From: Bursaphelenchus xylophilus | Lineage: Eukaryota > Nematoda > Chromadorea > Rhabditida > Aphelenchoididae | DNA: 64,000 nucleotides | Assembly (NCBI GenBank): GCA_904066235.2 | Contig: CAJFCV020000006.1 | Location: forward strand, 2,542,001 to 2,606,000 | Direction of reading: 5' to 3' | Part shown: one piece after another, positions 10,975 to 21,409 of the stretch | Layout: each line of letters begins with the position of its first letter | How positions within the stretch are numbered: position 1 is the stretch's first letter | The notes under the pieces: model-generated | What the model was told of the DNA's origin: nothing | Database searches by the model: none | What the model saw: only the letters and a program-made list of their open reading frames with translations | Program-made: the position numbers and the translations under genes

Positions 10975-12516
10975 CAGTGCGCGCCAAAATGATAGAGCCA
11001 CTCATTTTTTCTTGGATTTATTCTTTTATGGTTAGGTGGGCCAAGCCGGCATAATGCATATATGCAATAACATGATAGGCCTGTACTACGGCCACCATAA
11101 CTTAGGACTAGCCTAGCGCCCAATCCAAAAAAAATCAAAAATTCGGACCTTCCCCCTCGGTCGACGCGTCAAAATGATAGAGCCACCAAATTTTTCTCCT
11201 CGGTGATGGCAGGCGAGGATCTATTGGTACTGTAGTTTGTTAATATTACTACTGATATTCACTGCTGATGTGAAAAGGTTACTGTAACTACCGGTCATAC
11301 GGTAGCTTTTGGCAACTTTAGAAAATCTTCCAAATTTTGGGTAAAACTGACCGGAAATAAATTTTTCGACGGTTGTATCCGGGTGGAAATACCTTCAAAA
11401 CATATTAGAAGGCCTATATTTTCTAGCAATAATCAATTTCCGTTGAAATCACATCGACCATAAACAAGGAATGATATTATATTACTTTAGTAGATGGACA
11501 GATTCTATAATAATGTCTATTGCTTATGTATGAGTCTGAGAAGCGGCCCCAGAACTTGTGGTACAATTGCAAGAGGACCATAGATTACTATATAACAGGA
11601 CCGAATTCAATAATTCCTTTATTCAAATTGCAAACGGTATTATGAAGTTTACCAAAGTTATAACCGAAAAAACGATATTTTGGTGGCACGACTAGTGTCA
11701 GAATATGATTGCTTCGGGTTTTGAAACGACGAGTGCGGATCTTTTTGTGCGTAACGTAGCATGATTAACCCAACCATAACGTAATGATAAGCAACTACAG
11801 AGAAGCTTTGGTGTAGTCACTTAGAGAACCAGAATTGCTTCTCTTGTGGTATTATTCCTAGGGTGTACAAGAGCTTTCAGCTTTTCCAGGTTAAATGAAA
11901 ATATTCTATATCGTGTGTTGCAGTCTAGCAGGAAGTTTGGTTTTTCCTCCATGCTCCCTCATTGGCATAATTGACATTATTATAGAATCTGTCCATCTAC
12001 TAAAGTAATATAATATCATTCCTTGTTTATGGTCGATGTGATTTCAACGGAAATTGATTACTGCTAGAAAATATAGGCCTTCTAATATGTTTTGAAGGTA
12101 TTTCCACCCGGATACAACCGTCGAAAAATTTATTTCCGGTCAGTTTCACCCAAAATTTGGAAGATTTTCTAAAGTTGCCAAAAGCTACCGTATGACCGGT
12201 AGTTACAGTAACCTTTTCACATCAGCAGTGAATATCAGTAGTAATATTAACAAACTACAGTACCAATAGATCCTCGCCTGCCATCACCGAGGAGAAAAAT
12301 TTGGTGGCTCTATCATTTTGACGCGTCGACCGAGGGGGAAGGCCCGAATTTTTGATTTTTTTTTTGGATTGGGCGCTAGGCTAGTCCTAAGTTATGGTGG
12401 CCGTAGTACAGGTCTATCATGTTATTGCATATATGCATTATGCCGGCTTGGCCCACCTAACCATAAAAGAATAAATCCAGAAAAAATGAGTGGCTCTATC
12501 ATTTTGGCGCGCACTG
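10975..12516. mobile_element. 1.54-kb non-autonomous Tc1/mariner-type element with 543-bp inverted ends
   Basis: The arms at 10975-11517 and 11973-12516 are almost perfect inverted copies. The outer ends read CAGTGCGCGCCAAAATGATA and its complement, each directly flanked by TA (10973-10974 and 12517-12518). A TA duplication plus CAGTG ends followed by GCCAAAA is the Tc1 pattern. Within each arm, the terminal block CGCCAAAATGATAGAGCCAC is repeated about 185 bp further in as CGTCAAAATGATAGAGCCAC. This is the IR/DR layout in which a transposase binds two sites per end. The 455-bp centre contains no transposase frame, so movement would need an enzyme supplied in trans. Confidence 0.92.
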
Positions 12517-12519
12517 TAT

Positions 12520-14485
12520 ACTATAACATTTTTAGATTTTTCGTTTCTCCTCGGCTAGTTGCCCGATTGACTCCGGACCTTTTCAGGGTTATAGAATGAT
12601 TGATTCTAAGCAACTTTTATATTGACACCTTTTTGCTAGGACTTCTGGAAGTGTGCGAAAAATTTGCATATTTAGCAAAAAATTTAAAATTCTTGAATTT
12701 TCTTAAAAAATTTGCATACTTGTACATCCCTTTTTATTGCTGTAAATAACGCTCTATGATGTGGGGATTCCAACGGTGGCAAAATCATGGCTGGGCGGCC
12801 TGTTATGTCTGAGAACGAAGCCTCTAAACATCTGGTCATCACGATGATATAGACGAATATGCCGACGAGACACTTTGCCGTGACAAATCCACATTATTAT
12901 TCAGACAACGTGGTGAAAAAACGATAGGTCTGTTAGACTCTCCACATTTTGCATCTTGTCTCAAAAAGAAATTTGTAGAAAATGGCAATCGACTGCGTGC
13001 TCATTATTTTCCCGACAGACTGTTAATTAGTCTAAAATTTCTCAAAGTTATGATCACGAGCCATAAAGTTTGCTGTCATATGACATGCCCTTTTCCTACT
13101 GAAACTTTTTTCCGACTTTCTCAACAAGTAGCAGGCAATTGAATTCGGCTCTCCCAAGGCCCACTTGAAACATTAATCTTGATCGCTTTGGACTTTTCAC
13201 CCTTTTCACCCGCTAAAAATCTCTTTTTTTGACAACGTTAATGATAATGATAGATGGCCAATCACAAAGCTGACTTTATACCCGATCATATTCTCGTCGA
13301 ATGCATTCTAGTTTGTACCATAAACATGTAAACAAGCCGCTTAAAACACTCTTTTTTATCACGGAGAACACTCTTTTTCTGTTATGGTCACATTTTTTAT
13401 TGATAAAACGATATCATCTTCCATTCGCCACACCTACAACTTGAAGATGATGCAAAAAACTGGAATATAAGTGAAGGAGAAGTGCTCCAGGTGCAAGGAC
13501 AAATCGCCTTTTTATGAGGAGCATGATATGCGTTTTGATTGTGAAATTTATGGCCGATTCGAAGAAAGGAGTAGTCAATAAGTATTTATGGCACACTTAT
13601 GCATAGTTCTAGGAGAGTATCTTGATGCAGACATGATGGGGTTGACCGGGCCTTCTCGGGTCCGCTGCCAGCCTCGTAAGAGGAATATCTTGCCCGGCAT
13701 GTTGTCAAGGATGACTAGGCCCAACTCATCAGAGCACAGTCAGATCCAAGGCTTGTTTTAGCCCGGCCCGATGTAATTTTTAAGCCCAGTTCGTCTCGGA
13801 CAGCTAAAAACAATCTATGTTGAAAGTTCAAAATGTTATAGTTTTCTCGCTTTTAGGCTCAAAATATTATACATATATTAGTTCTCTGCATTCTTCTAGG
13901 TACTTTATTGCATAAACTCTGGCCTTTACTAGCTTGGGCTTGTATAAACGGTCAAAATTTTTAGGTAAAAAGTTCTCCAGATCTTTCCTTGAACCATTAA
14001 GGACTGGCTGCAAAATGCTGACAAAATACTGCCTTATGTCCTAAGCCATGGCCCGAGACCAGAGCGGTAAGATTTTCAAACCTCTCACAGCACGGTCAAT
14101 GTATGTCCAAGCCATGATTAAGCAGGCTATTTAGGACTTTTTTGCGCTACCAAACTCCATATTACAACAACCCTCCATACAGTTTTGAGCTATATTTTTT
14201 CTGCCATGACAGAATTTGTTCTCTGATCTGTGATGCCTTCAAAAATCCACTCGAAACCCCAAAAATCTCTGTGCCAATATTTCTGTTTAAAAGTCGAAAA
14301 CAATTGAGAGATTGATCTGATAAACGGGCCAGATCATTTGTTATCTGTCGAACAGGGTGGTCCGAGAGGAGGTGAGGCCTCAAAGGGGTGCGAATACAGA
14401 AGTTGTTGCTTGTTTTTAGTTTTATACACTTGAGGGAATTGATAGGAAGCGATTATTTGTGAGGAAGACAGAGGCCATAGTTAAA
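12520..14485. other. gene-free stretch with M2 fragments and a degenerate GC-rich patch
   Basis: Single M2 arms are visible at about 12881-12915 (AAATCCACATTATTATTCAG) and 12990-13027 (TGCTCATTATTTTCCCGACA). At about 13640-13800 there are scattered GCCCGGC/GGGCC words like those of the 40.3-kb element. No gene could be supported. Confidence 0.4.
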
Positions 14486-14489
14486 GGAA

Positions 14490-14637
14490 TCAGACTGTCG
14501 GGAAAATAATGTGGAATCTTCGTGCCTGGAAATCGCCCATCAGTTTTTGATGACTAGCGGCGGCTGGAGATTTGGGGTGCGACAAGGCCAGGAATTTTGT
14601 AGCAACAAATCCACATTATTTTCCCGACAGACTGATA
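14490..14637. mobile_element. M2 miniature transposon, GTGGATT subfamily
   Basis: The left end CAGACTGTCGGGAAAATAAT and right end ATTATTTTCCCGACAGACTG are inverted repeats. Inside, the arm continues with GTGGAATC and its counterpart GTAGCAACAAATCCAC, which differ from the GAGCAC interior of other M2 copies. Confidence 0.8.
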
Positions 14638-14751
14638 ATGGTACCAAAAAATTTTTACTTGTTTTTAATACAGAAAACTGAAAACCCCTCTACAACGAAT
14701 CTCCGTACTATAAAACCTCTCTATAACGAACATTTTTTAGAAGGCATTTTT

Positions 14752-14903
14752 CTGTGACAAATCCACGTTATTTTCCCGTAGCATAATATTAGTCTGTCGG
14801 GAAAATAATGAGGACAATGTCGCTGGGCCAATTGCGTGAAAACGTGAATAGAAATTCGATTTTGCAATGACAAAATTCATTTTTTTCCCCCGACGAACTG
14901 ATA
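14752..14903. mobile_element. two abutting M2 fragments
   Basis: A right arm (ACAAATCCACGTTATTTTCC) at 14757-14785 meets a full but degenerate copy at about 14790-14903, which starts AGTCTGTCGGGAAAATAATG and ends CCCCCGACGAACTGAT. M4-like words (ACCTCTCTATAACGAAC) precede it at about 14710-14735. Confidence 0.6.
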
Positions 14904-15110
14904 TAAAGACGGTTGTATTTCTCGGAAAAAACTTTAAAAGTTGTAAAATTTCGTTTTTTTTTTTTTGATTACTAACACCCTTATCATGTTGTTTGCCCTG
15001 CTTTATTCCCGTTGACGAACATTTCCCTACATTCGTTTCTAACGTCCCCTCTTTGAACAGCCCTAAAAAAATAACCAAATAACCGTTTGTGTGATGATTT
15101 TAGACGAAGA

Positions 15111-16989
15111 ATGTCGCTGTCTGGAAAAGTCGCCTTGGTCACCGGAGCCTCGCGAGGCATTGGGAAAGGGATTGCCATCGAGTTGGGGAAGGCTGGCGCC
15201 ACCGTCTACGTGACTGGAAGACAGCCGGAGAAGAGTGACAAAGCTCCGAACCAGTCGACTTTGGAGGAGGTCGCCAAGGAGGTTAGGGGAATATACATAT
15301 AATATATAGTGAAGGTACTGATCCAGTGGCAAAAATGCATCATTTTGCTTCAGGGAAGTATCAAAAATGTGGCAAAATGGCTCACTCTCCAACTAAAAAA
15401 AAACTCCGTTTTGAAATGCGCGCCCTTCCTTTCACAAAAAAAGTGGGCGCGCTTTTGGAATCGGAGTTTTTTTTACTTGGAGAGGGAGGTATTTTGCCGC
15501 ATTTTTGATACTTTCCGGATGCAAAATTTTACGTTTTTGACCAGAGGATCAGGTCCGCCACTGTATATCTAACAAATACAATAATAAGCACGTGTCTGCA
15601 CCATTTTTTTGGTATGCAAACAACGAATGAACCTTGAAATCACACAAAAAACCTTAATTTTATGTTGAAAAAATGTATTTTTTGCAGATTACGGCCGTCG
15701 GAGGCAAGGGAAAGCATGTTTATGTTGACCATTCTGATGCCGAGTCTGTCAAAAAGTTGTTCGAACTCATCGCCAAGGAAAACAACGGCCAGTTGGACAT
15801 CCTGGTCAACAACGCCTATTCGGCTGTAAATGTAAGTACTTCTGGAAGGAGTAGATAGAAAAAAATGGTGTTCTTGATGTCTAGGTTAAACTAGCTAGTT
15901 TCCAGGTGATTTTTAGAACCTACAAAGTAACTAAAGTCCTCTCATACTACCTAGAAGACTATTATTTTCAGTTTTACTTAAATTTTGAATTTTTTTTGGG
16001 GGGAATTGAAAGTATATCCGTTTTGAATTCTATGCATTTTCACGCAATGTAAATGCATAGAAAAGTATTTCAAAGCGTCAAAAAATGTCTGAGGCTTTCT
16101 AAAAACACCGCTAATGCCATTATTTTCCAGTTCATCCTCGGAAACACCGGCAAAAAGTTCTGGGAGATCGAGGCGGACCCGGCGTACGCCTATGACGTCA
16201 TCAACGATGTTGGCCTCCGAAACCATTACATCTGCCTGGTTCATGCGGCCAGACTGATGGTGCCGAGAAAGACGGGGCTTATTGTGAACATTGGAAGTCT
16301 GGGTGGGATCTCTTACTTCTTGAATGTCGCTTATGGAATCGGAAAAGGAGGAATTGATAGGTTGAGCTCGGACGCGGCGATTGAGCTGGCCGGAACTGGA
16401 GTCACCGTGGTTTCGTTGTGGCCAGGCGCCGTGAAAACTGAGTTGATCCAGACAAACGTCTTGAAGGAGGACAATGGATCGGTAAGCCGAATTCTGATGA
16501 CAAAAAATATCTTGGTTTACTCAAAAAAATTGATTTTTTGTATACAATAGCAATTTTAGGCCGTTTACAAGTACTTCAACGAAGGAGAGTCCATTTACTA
16601 TCCCGGAAAATGCATTGTGAAGATTGCTACGTTGCCGGATCTTAACAAACATTCCGGGGAAATCTTCACGACTACGTATATAGCCAAGGAGTACCAACTC
16701 AAGGATGTGGATGGGCGTAAGTTGCATTTGAATGTCTAAAAATGACATAAAAATCAAAATTTTTTAGTCATCATTTTTTTGAAAACTTATTTTTTAGTCA
16801 TCATTTTTTTGAAAACTTATTTTTTAGTCATCATTTTTTTCGAAAACCTATTTTTTAGTCATCATTTTTTTTTCAAAAAGCTATTTTTGAATTTCAGGCC
16901 TTCCCGCAGATCCAAATGTCCTTCAAGCCACCAGTTTCATCGACCAAATGAACGCCGTTCGCACTCGTGTCCTCAAGGGAAAGCAATGA
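15111..16989 (+). CDS. short-chain dehydrogenase/reductase, DHRS1-like, copy A
   Basis: An NAD(P)H-dependent oxidoreductase of the classical SDR fold, probably acting on carbonyl or steroid-like substrates; the exact substrate cannot be read. Five exons, 15111-15281, 15688-15831, 16131-16481, 16560-16716 and 16898-16989, join to 304 residues. The cofactor motif [10 protein letters not shown] starts at residue 11. NNAY (for the usual NNAG) closes strand 4. Ser161 sits in NIGSLGG. The catalytic Tyr173 and Lys177 are in [10 protein letters not shown], and [11 protein letters not shown] follows. The AYGIGK and SLWPG blocks resemble DHRS1. An acceptor (TTTTAG) lies seven bases before the ATG, consistent with trans-splicing. 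AATAAA is at 17072. Intron 1 holds an M1 element and intron 4 a tandem repeat. The paralogue lies 873 bp downstream. Confidence 0.93.
15307..15563. mobile_element. M1 miniature transposon in SDR copy A intron 1
   Basis: TA-flanked palindrome. The left arm reads GGTACTGATCCAGTGGCAAA and the right arm ends ATCAGGTCCGCCACTG. Central complementary blocks are AAAACTCCGTTTTGAAA and GCTTTTGGAATCGGAGTTTT. It occupies most of the intron. Confidence 0.8.
16760..16880 (+). repeat. 30-bp tandem repeat in SDR copy A intron 4
   Basis: Four units of a 30-bp sequence containing TTTTTTAGTCATCATTTTTT and GAAAAC. Each unit includes TTTTTTAG, a match to the nematode 3' splice consensus, ahead of the true acceptor at 16896-16897. 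Confidence 0.75.
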
Positions 16990-17099
16990 TTGTAGAGCTG
17001 TAGAGAGATACCCCAATAACTAAACATATAACATGTCTGAGTGAATTTGAACCTATGTGCCTTGACCTTCAAATAAACATATTTCTTTTTCTGTTTTTG

Positions 17100-17605
17100 A
17101 AAGGGAAACTGCCCATAGTGCGACGCTGAGATTTTGATGAAAGTTGGCACAAACTTACCGTGAGATTACTCCAAGTTTGATGCTCAGATGTTGACAAAAA
17201 TTGGCACAAATTCAGACAACTTTTTTTGAATGCATATACGCCACTTCTAGCTCGTGCTTTGCAGAAACGACCGGGATTTTTGGATCAAAAGTTGACCAAA
17301 ATGTGACATTTTTTTGCGAATTTTGGCATGAAAAGCTACTTGGCTATTTTTACCGTAGAGGGTAATGTTTCCACAAAAAATCAATTTTTTCCGCTCGAAA
17401 CTGGCGAAAATATGGCTAAAAAGGTCTTCTGTCTGACCGCTCTCCGCCTTTTGCGTACTCTCTCGGCAACAAAGACCTTTGAATATCTCGGCTGCGCCTG
17501 GAAAGCGCGAGCTAATATTTTCAGGAGTTGATATGTGGGCTATGCTCAAAATGTATGCAAAATTTAGCGGGAATCTGAACGTCGCACTAGAAGTTATTCC
17601 CATGG
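17100..17605 (+). repeat. P3 repeat between the two SDR genes
   Basis: A fairly complete copy. It starts with TAGTGCGACGCTGAGATTTT, passes through the GGCATGAAAAGCTACTTGGC and TAATGTTTCCACAAAAAATC blocks, and ends near AATCTGAACGTCGCACTAGA. It begins about 30 bp past the poly(A) signal of SDR copy A. Confidence 0.7.
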
Positions 17606-17862
17606 TAAACCATGGGAATTCGTATATCCAAAATTACCATAAAAATGCACTATAAGAAATTCGAAACGACAAAAAAGTTGTCATTTTCTCGCCCGAAATC
17701 TCCGGAGACAAGTCGGGCTCGTCGATCTATTGGATGTTCTTTTCCAGGTTGATTACTTTGTATTTTACATCTTTTAGTACATTTCTTCCACGCGATTTTT
17801 CGAACTTTCGAAATCACTTTTTCATCTCGGCTTTTTCGTCATTATTCATTTCCAGAATCGCG

Positions 17863-19725
17863 ATGTCGTTGGGCGGCAAGGTGGCGTTGGTGACAGGCGC
17901 TTCGCGCGGCATCGGCAAAGGGATCGCCGTGGAGTTGGGAAAAGCGGGCGCTACGGTTTACGTGACCGGAAGACGACCGGAGCAAAGCGACAAGGCCGTC
18001 AATCAAACCACGTTGGAGCAAGTGGCTCAGGAGGTGAGGGATCGAACAGCCCGGGGGAATATTTACCGACTTTCTGGGCGATAACAAAAGATTTGCGAAA
18101 AAATTGTCTTTTAAACCGTAAATTTTAATTTTTTCCTCGAAAAAATCAATTTTTTTAGCTCCATTTCATATTTCCATGCCCTCCAATCGACTAATCTTTC
18201 CATTACATCTCTTTATCATCATTTATTTTTGAAAATCCCGCGGTATTCTCCAAGCCGCGATTCGCAGCCTGCCCTTCGTAGGGCGCACCTCGGGAATTTT
18301 CCTTTTTTCGGCAAATTGAGTAATTTCGTTTGAAGTTGTGGCCGGAATGGATGGAGCAATTTCAACAAAGTCTCTAATTGTATTTGTTTATAGATTAGCG
18401 CCGGTGGCGGCAAAGGAAAGCACGTTTACGTCGATCATTCTGATCCGAAGTCGGTCAAGGAGCTGTTTGAGCAAATTTCCACGGAAAACAAGGGCCAATT
18501 GGACATCTTGGTGAACAACGCGTATGCTGCTGCTAATGTAAGTTGTATTCCAGCTTCTCCTTTCTGTTTGAATTTAGGTATGCTTCATTTTTGGGGAAAA
18601 CTGGAAGAGTCTCCATTTTAATACGTAGCATAATGTAAATGCATGGAAAAGTATTTCAAATCGTCGAGAAGTGTCTGAGATTTGTTGAGAAGAGCGCTAA
18701 TAGCATTATTTTACAGTTCATCCTCAAAAACACCAGCAAAAAGTTCTGGGAGATCGATGCGGACCCGGCGTACGCTTATGACGTCATCAACAATGTTGGC
18801 CTCCGAAATCATTACGTATGCCTGGTGCATGCGGCTCGTCTTATGGTACCACGCAAATCCGGACTGGTTGTGAATATTGGAAGTCTTGGCGGCATCTCCT
18901 ATTTCTTGAATGTTGCTTATGGAATCGGAAAGGGAGGAATTGATAGGTTGAGCTCGGATGCGGCCACTGAATTGGCCGGAACTGGAGTTACCGTGGTTTC
19001 CTTGTGGCCTGGCGCTGTCAAAACCGAGATGATCCAGAATATGGTGCTGAAGGAAAAGAATGACTCGGTAGGAAGAGAGTTCCTATATTGTACTAGAGGT
19101 TGGCTACGATTTTTTTATTTTGTTTGATTTTTAGTCGGATTTGTGGTTAATGCATAATATTCTTCTTTGACTTGAAGCTGATGTTTTTTTATTGGATTAC
19201 GAATTCGTTGCCTATAACAGAATTTTTGCCTTATTTTAGGAAAAAACACGTTGTACTTGGTGAATTTTGTAAAATCTTTTGATGTTAGCCACTGTTAGTG
19301 TGTATTATTGTTTGCTGACGTTAGAACACATCTTATTTTACAATTTAGACGATGATTGAGACCGATTGCAAGTTTTTATCACTGACTTTTTTCGATTTTA
19401 GGCCGTGTACAAGTACTTTGACGAAGGTGAATCCATTTACTACCCTGGAAAATGCATTGTGAAGCTTGCCACTTTGCCCGATCTCAACAAACATTCTGGA
19501 GAAATTATTACCACCACCAACTTGGCAAAGGAGTTCCAAATCAAGGATGAAGATGGACGTAAGTTGTCTAGTGTAATATGAGTTAATATTATCTCGGTTT
19601 TTGAGAGAAGAGTATTTTATTTTGTGTTTTCAGACCTCCCAGTTGATCCCAATGTCGTCAAGAACATGGACTACATCAACCAGATGAACGCGGTCAGAAC
19701 CAAGGTGTTGAAATCTAGTCAATAA
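17863..19725 (+). CDS. short-chain dehydrogenase/reductase, DHRS1-like, copy B
   Basis: A paralogue of the preceding gene with the same expected reaction. Five exons, 17863-18033, 18394-18537, 18717-19067, 19402-19558 and 19634-19725, have exactly the same lengths (171, 144, 351, 157, 92) as copy A and give 304 residues. [21 protein letters not shown] with Ser161, and AYGIGK with Tyr173 and Lys177 are all retained, so both copies look active. Differences cluster in exon 2 and at the C-terminus. The ATG is seven bases after TTTCCAG, a likely trans-splice acceptor. The stop codon TAA lies inside an AATAAA (19721-19726), so the 3' UTR may be very short if that signal is used. The end of intron 2 resembles that of copy A. 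Confidence 0.93.
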
Positions 19726-20099
19726 AGGTTTTCGATAGAAAATTGAAAGAATATTGTGTGTATTGTCATGTAAATTGTCTTTGAAGTAGTAAAAGATGTT
19801 CAGAGAGGCAGTGAAAATCGTTTTTCCATAATATTCAATCAAATTTCCCTGTAAAAGCAATGAAATTCCAATCTTACACTAGAATTGATACCTAAAATCA
19901 ATGTTTTGGCCATAAATAAGCCCAAAATCAATCTAAACGGGTAAATTCCACATGAAAATCGAAAATGCATCCCCAAATCTTCTGACCAGCCCGACTTCAC
20001 ATCGAAATTCGACGAATTTCCGCTTGCACTAGTACCTTGGCTGAGCTCCACCACGAAAATCCAGAACGCCAAGCGATTTTATCGGCAATTTATCGAATA

Positions 20100-20300
20100 T
20101 CATCATGACGTGTCGTTGTTGCGTGGCCTCGCGCGCGCGGACATTTTTCCGTTTTGTGCGACGCGTGGACAAACGTCATCATGCCGTCATTCTCACGGGC
20201 CGTTCATGTTGACGTTTTTGACGTGGTGAACAACATCACCTTCATGGTCGGATAGTATCTCCCGATTTTCCGTCAAAAAGGGTCAGACAGTTTGAGTATG
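20100..20300 (+). promoter_or_regulatory. promoter-like block with four TGACGT sites
   Basis: TGACGT occurs at 20106-20111, 20210-20215 and 20219-20224, and its complement ACGTCA at 20173-20178, within a GC-rich block (GGCCTCGCGCGCGCGGAC) unlike its AT-rich surroundings. TGACGT is the half-site bound by CREB/ATF-type bZIP proteins. A donor-like GAG|GTAAGC at about 20300 and an acceptor before 20552 suggest a transcript starts here. Confidence 0.45.
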
Positions 20301-20600
20301 AGGTAAGCTTGTTTTTTACTTGTTTTTCTTCCGGAATTAGATTGAAAACTGACGATTGCTTGCCGATATTGTACTAGACATCAGCAGTGTTCAGGAAAAA
20401 GTGAATTCTTGCAGTAAATTGAGGGTTTCTTGATTATTTTTGGTTCACAAGCTTTTTTCTTGGTCATAGGCGTTTTAGATGGCCTTTCCAATTACACTTT
20501 GGGGTTTCTTGATGTTATACTTGCTTTTATTTACCGATTTCTCTCTTTCAGATTGTAACTCGGATTTATATCAAGTCGTTCTGGACCGGGACATGCTGAA

Positions 20601-20922
20601 ATGACAATCAACAGTCCACCATCTTCACAATACCATCCTGAGCTTACCCGGTCTTCACGTCACTTACGCTTTTCAAGTTCAAACGGCCCTGTGAAGAACA
20701 AACCTTCATTCGACTTCGACATTGGCCGACTACAATTCCTTTCCATTGGAACAGAGATTTATACGCGGTAAGAACTTTTTATCTTGTTTTTACATTATTT
20801 TAGGTACGAATAATATATAATTCGATAAATTTTTATTATTTGCTTTTGATTTCAGAGCTCCAATGAATCGTCTCGTCAACGGTGTTCCTTCATCTTCAAA
20901 GTTCTGTCGCACATCATCATAA
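20601..20922 (+). CDS. possible small spliced ORF of 77 residues, unknown
   Basis: Two exons, 20601-20767 and 20856-20922, join in frame across GTAAGAAC...TTTCAG. The start MTINSPPSSQYHPELTRSS and end SSSKFCRTSS are Ser-rich and basic, with no signal peptide or domain. An upstream 5' exon ending at about 20300 and further plausible splice pairs downstream (GTGAGT near 20997, TTTGCAG near 21205) suggest a multi-exon transcript. It could equally be non-coding. Support is only splice grammar and the promoter-like block upstream. Confidence 0.35.
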
Positions 20923-21409
20923 GAAGTTCATCTTCATCTTGTTCAACATTCTTCACACTGCAACATCTCCGGATTTGTTCCACATCAAGTTTGCTTGTGA
21001 GTTCTTTCATTTTTTTTGCTTTGATATTTAGAAACGACGTCGAATTTTCATGAAATTGCTTTGACACTGGGCACAGCTCGGAAATTTTACATCTTTTATG
21101 CCGAGCTGCGCTGCTGTCCTTGCTGATTTCATTCTTTTTTTGGTTGATGTACCCTCAAGAGCCTTCACGCAGATTAGACATCGATTATATCTTTTTATTT
21201 GCAGATTTCGCCGCATCAACATGTCAGTTTCGCCTCCAGCTGCCTTCTGCTTCGACACATCATCACACTGAACAATCATGGATCACCACGGACGCTGGCT
21301 TGCAACAATGAAACCACAATTTGGACAATCTTCATGTGTGTACTGGTAATCGTTGAATTTAATATTTTACATGCTATTGTATCAGACATTAGATTTTTCT
21401 TGTGTACGT

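Noticed and set aside
15111..19725. Operon of the two SDR genes
   Set aside because: They are 873 bp apart with a repeat and a complete poly(A) signal between them, unlike the short spacing of nematode operons.
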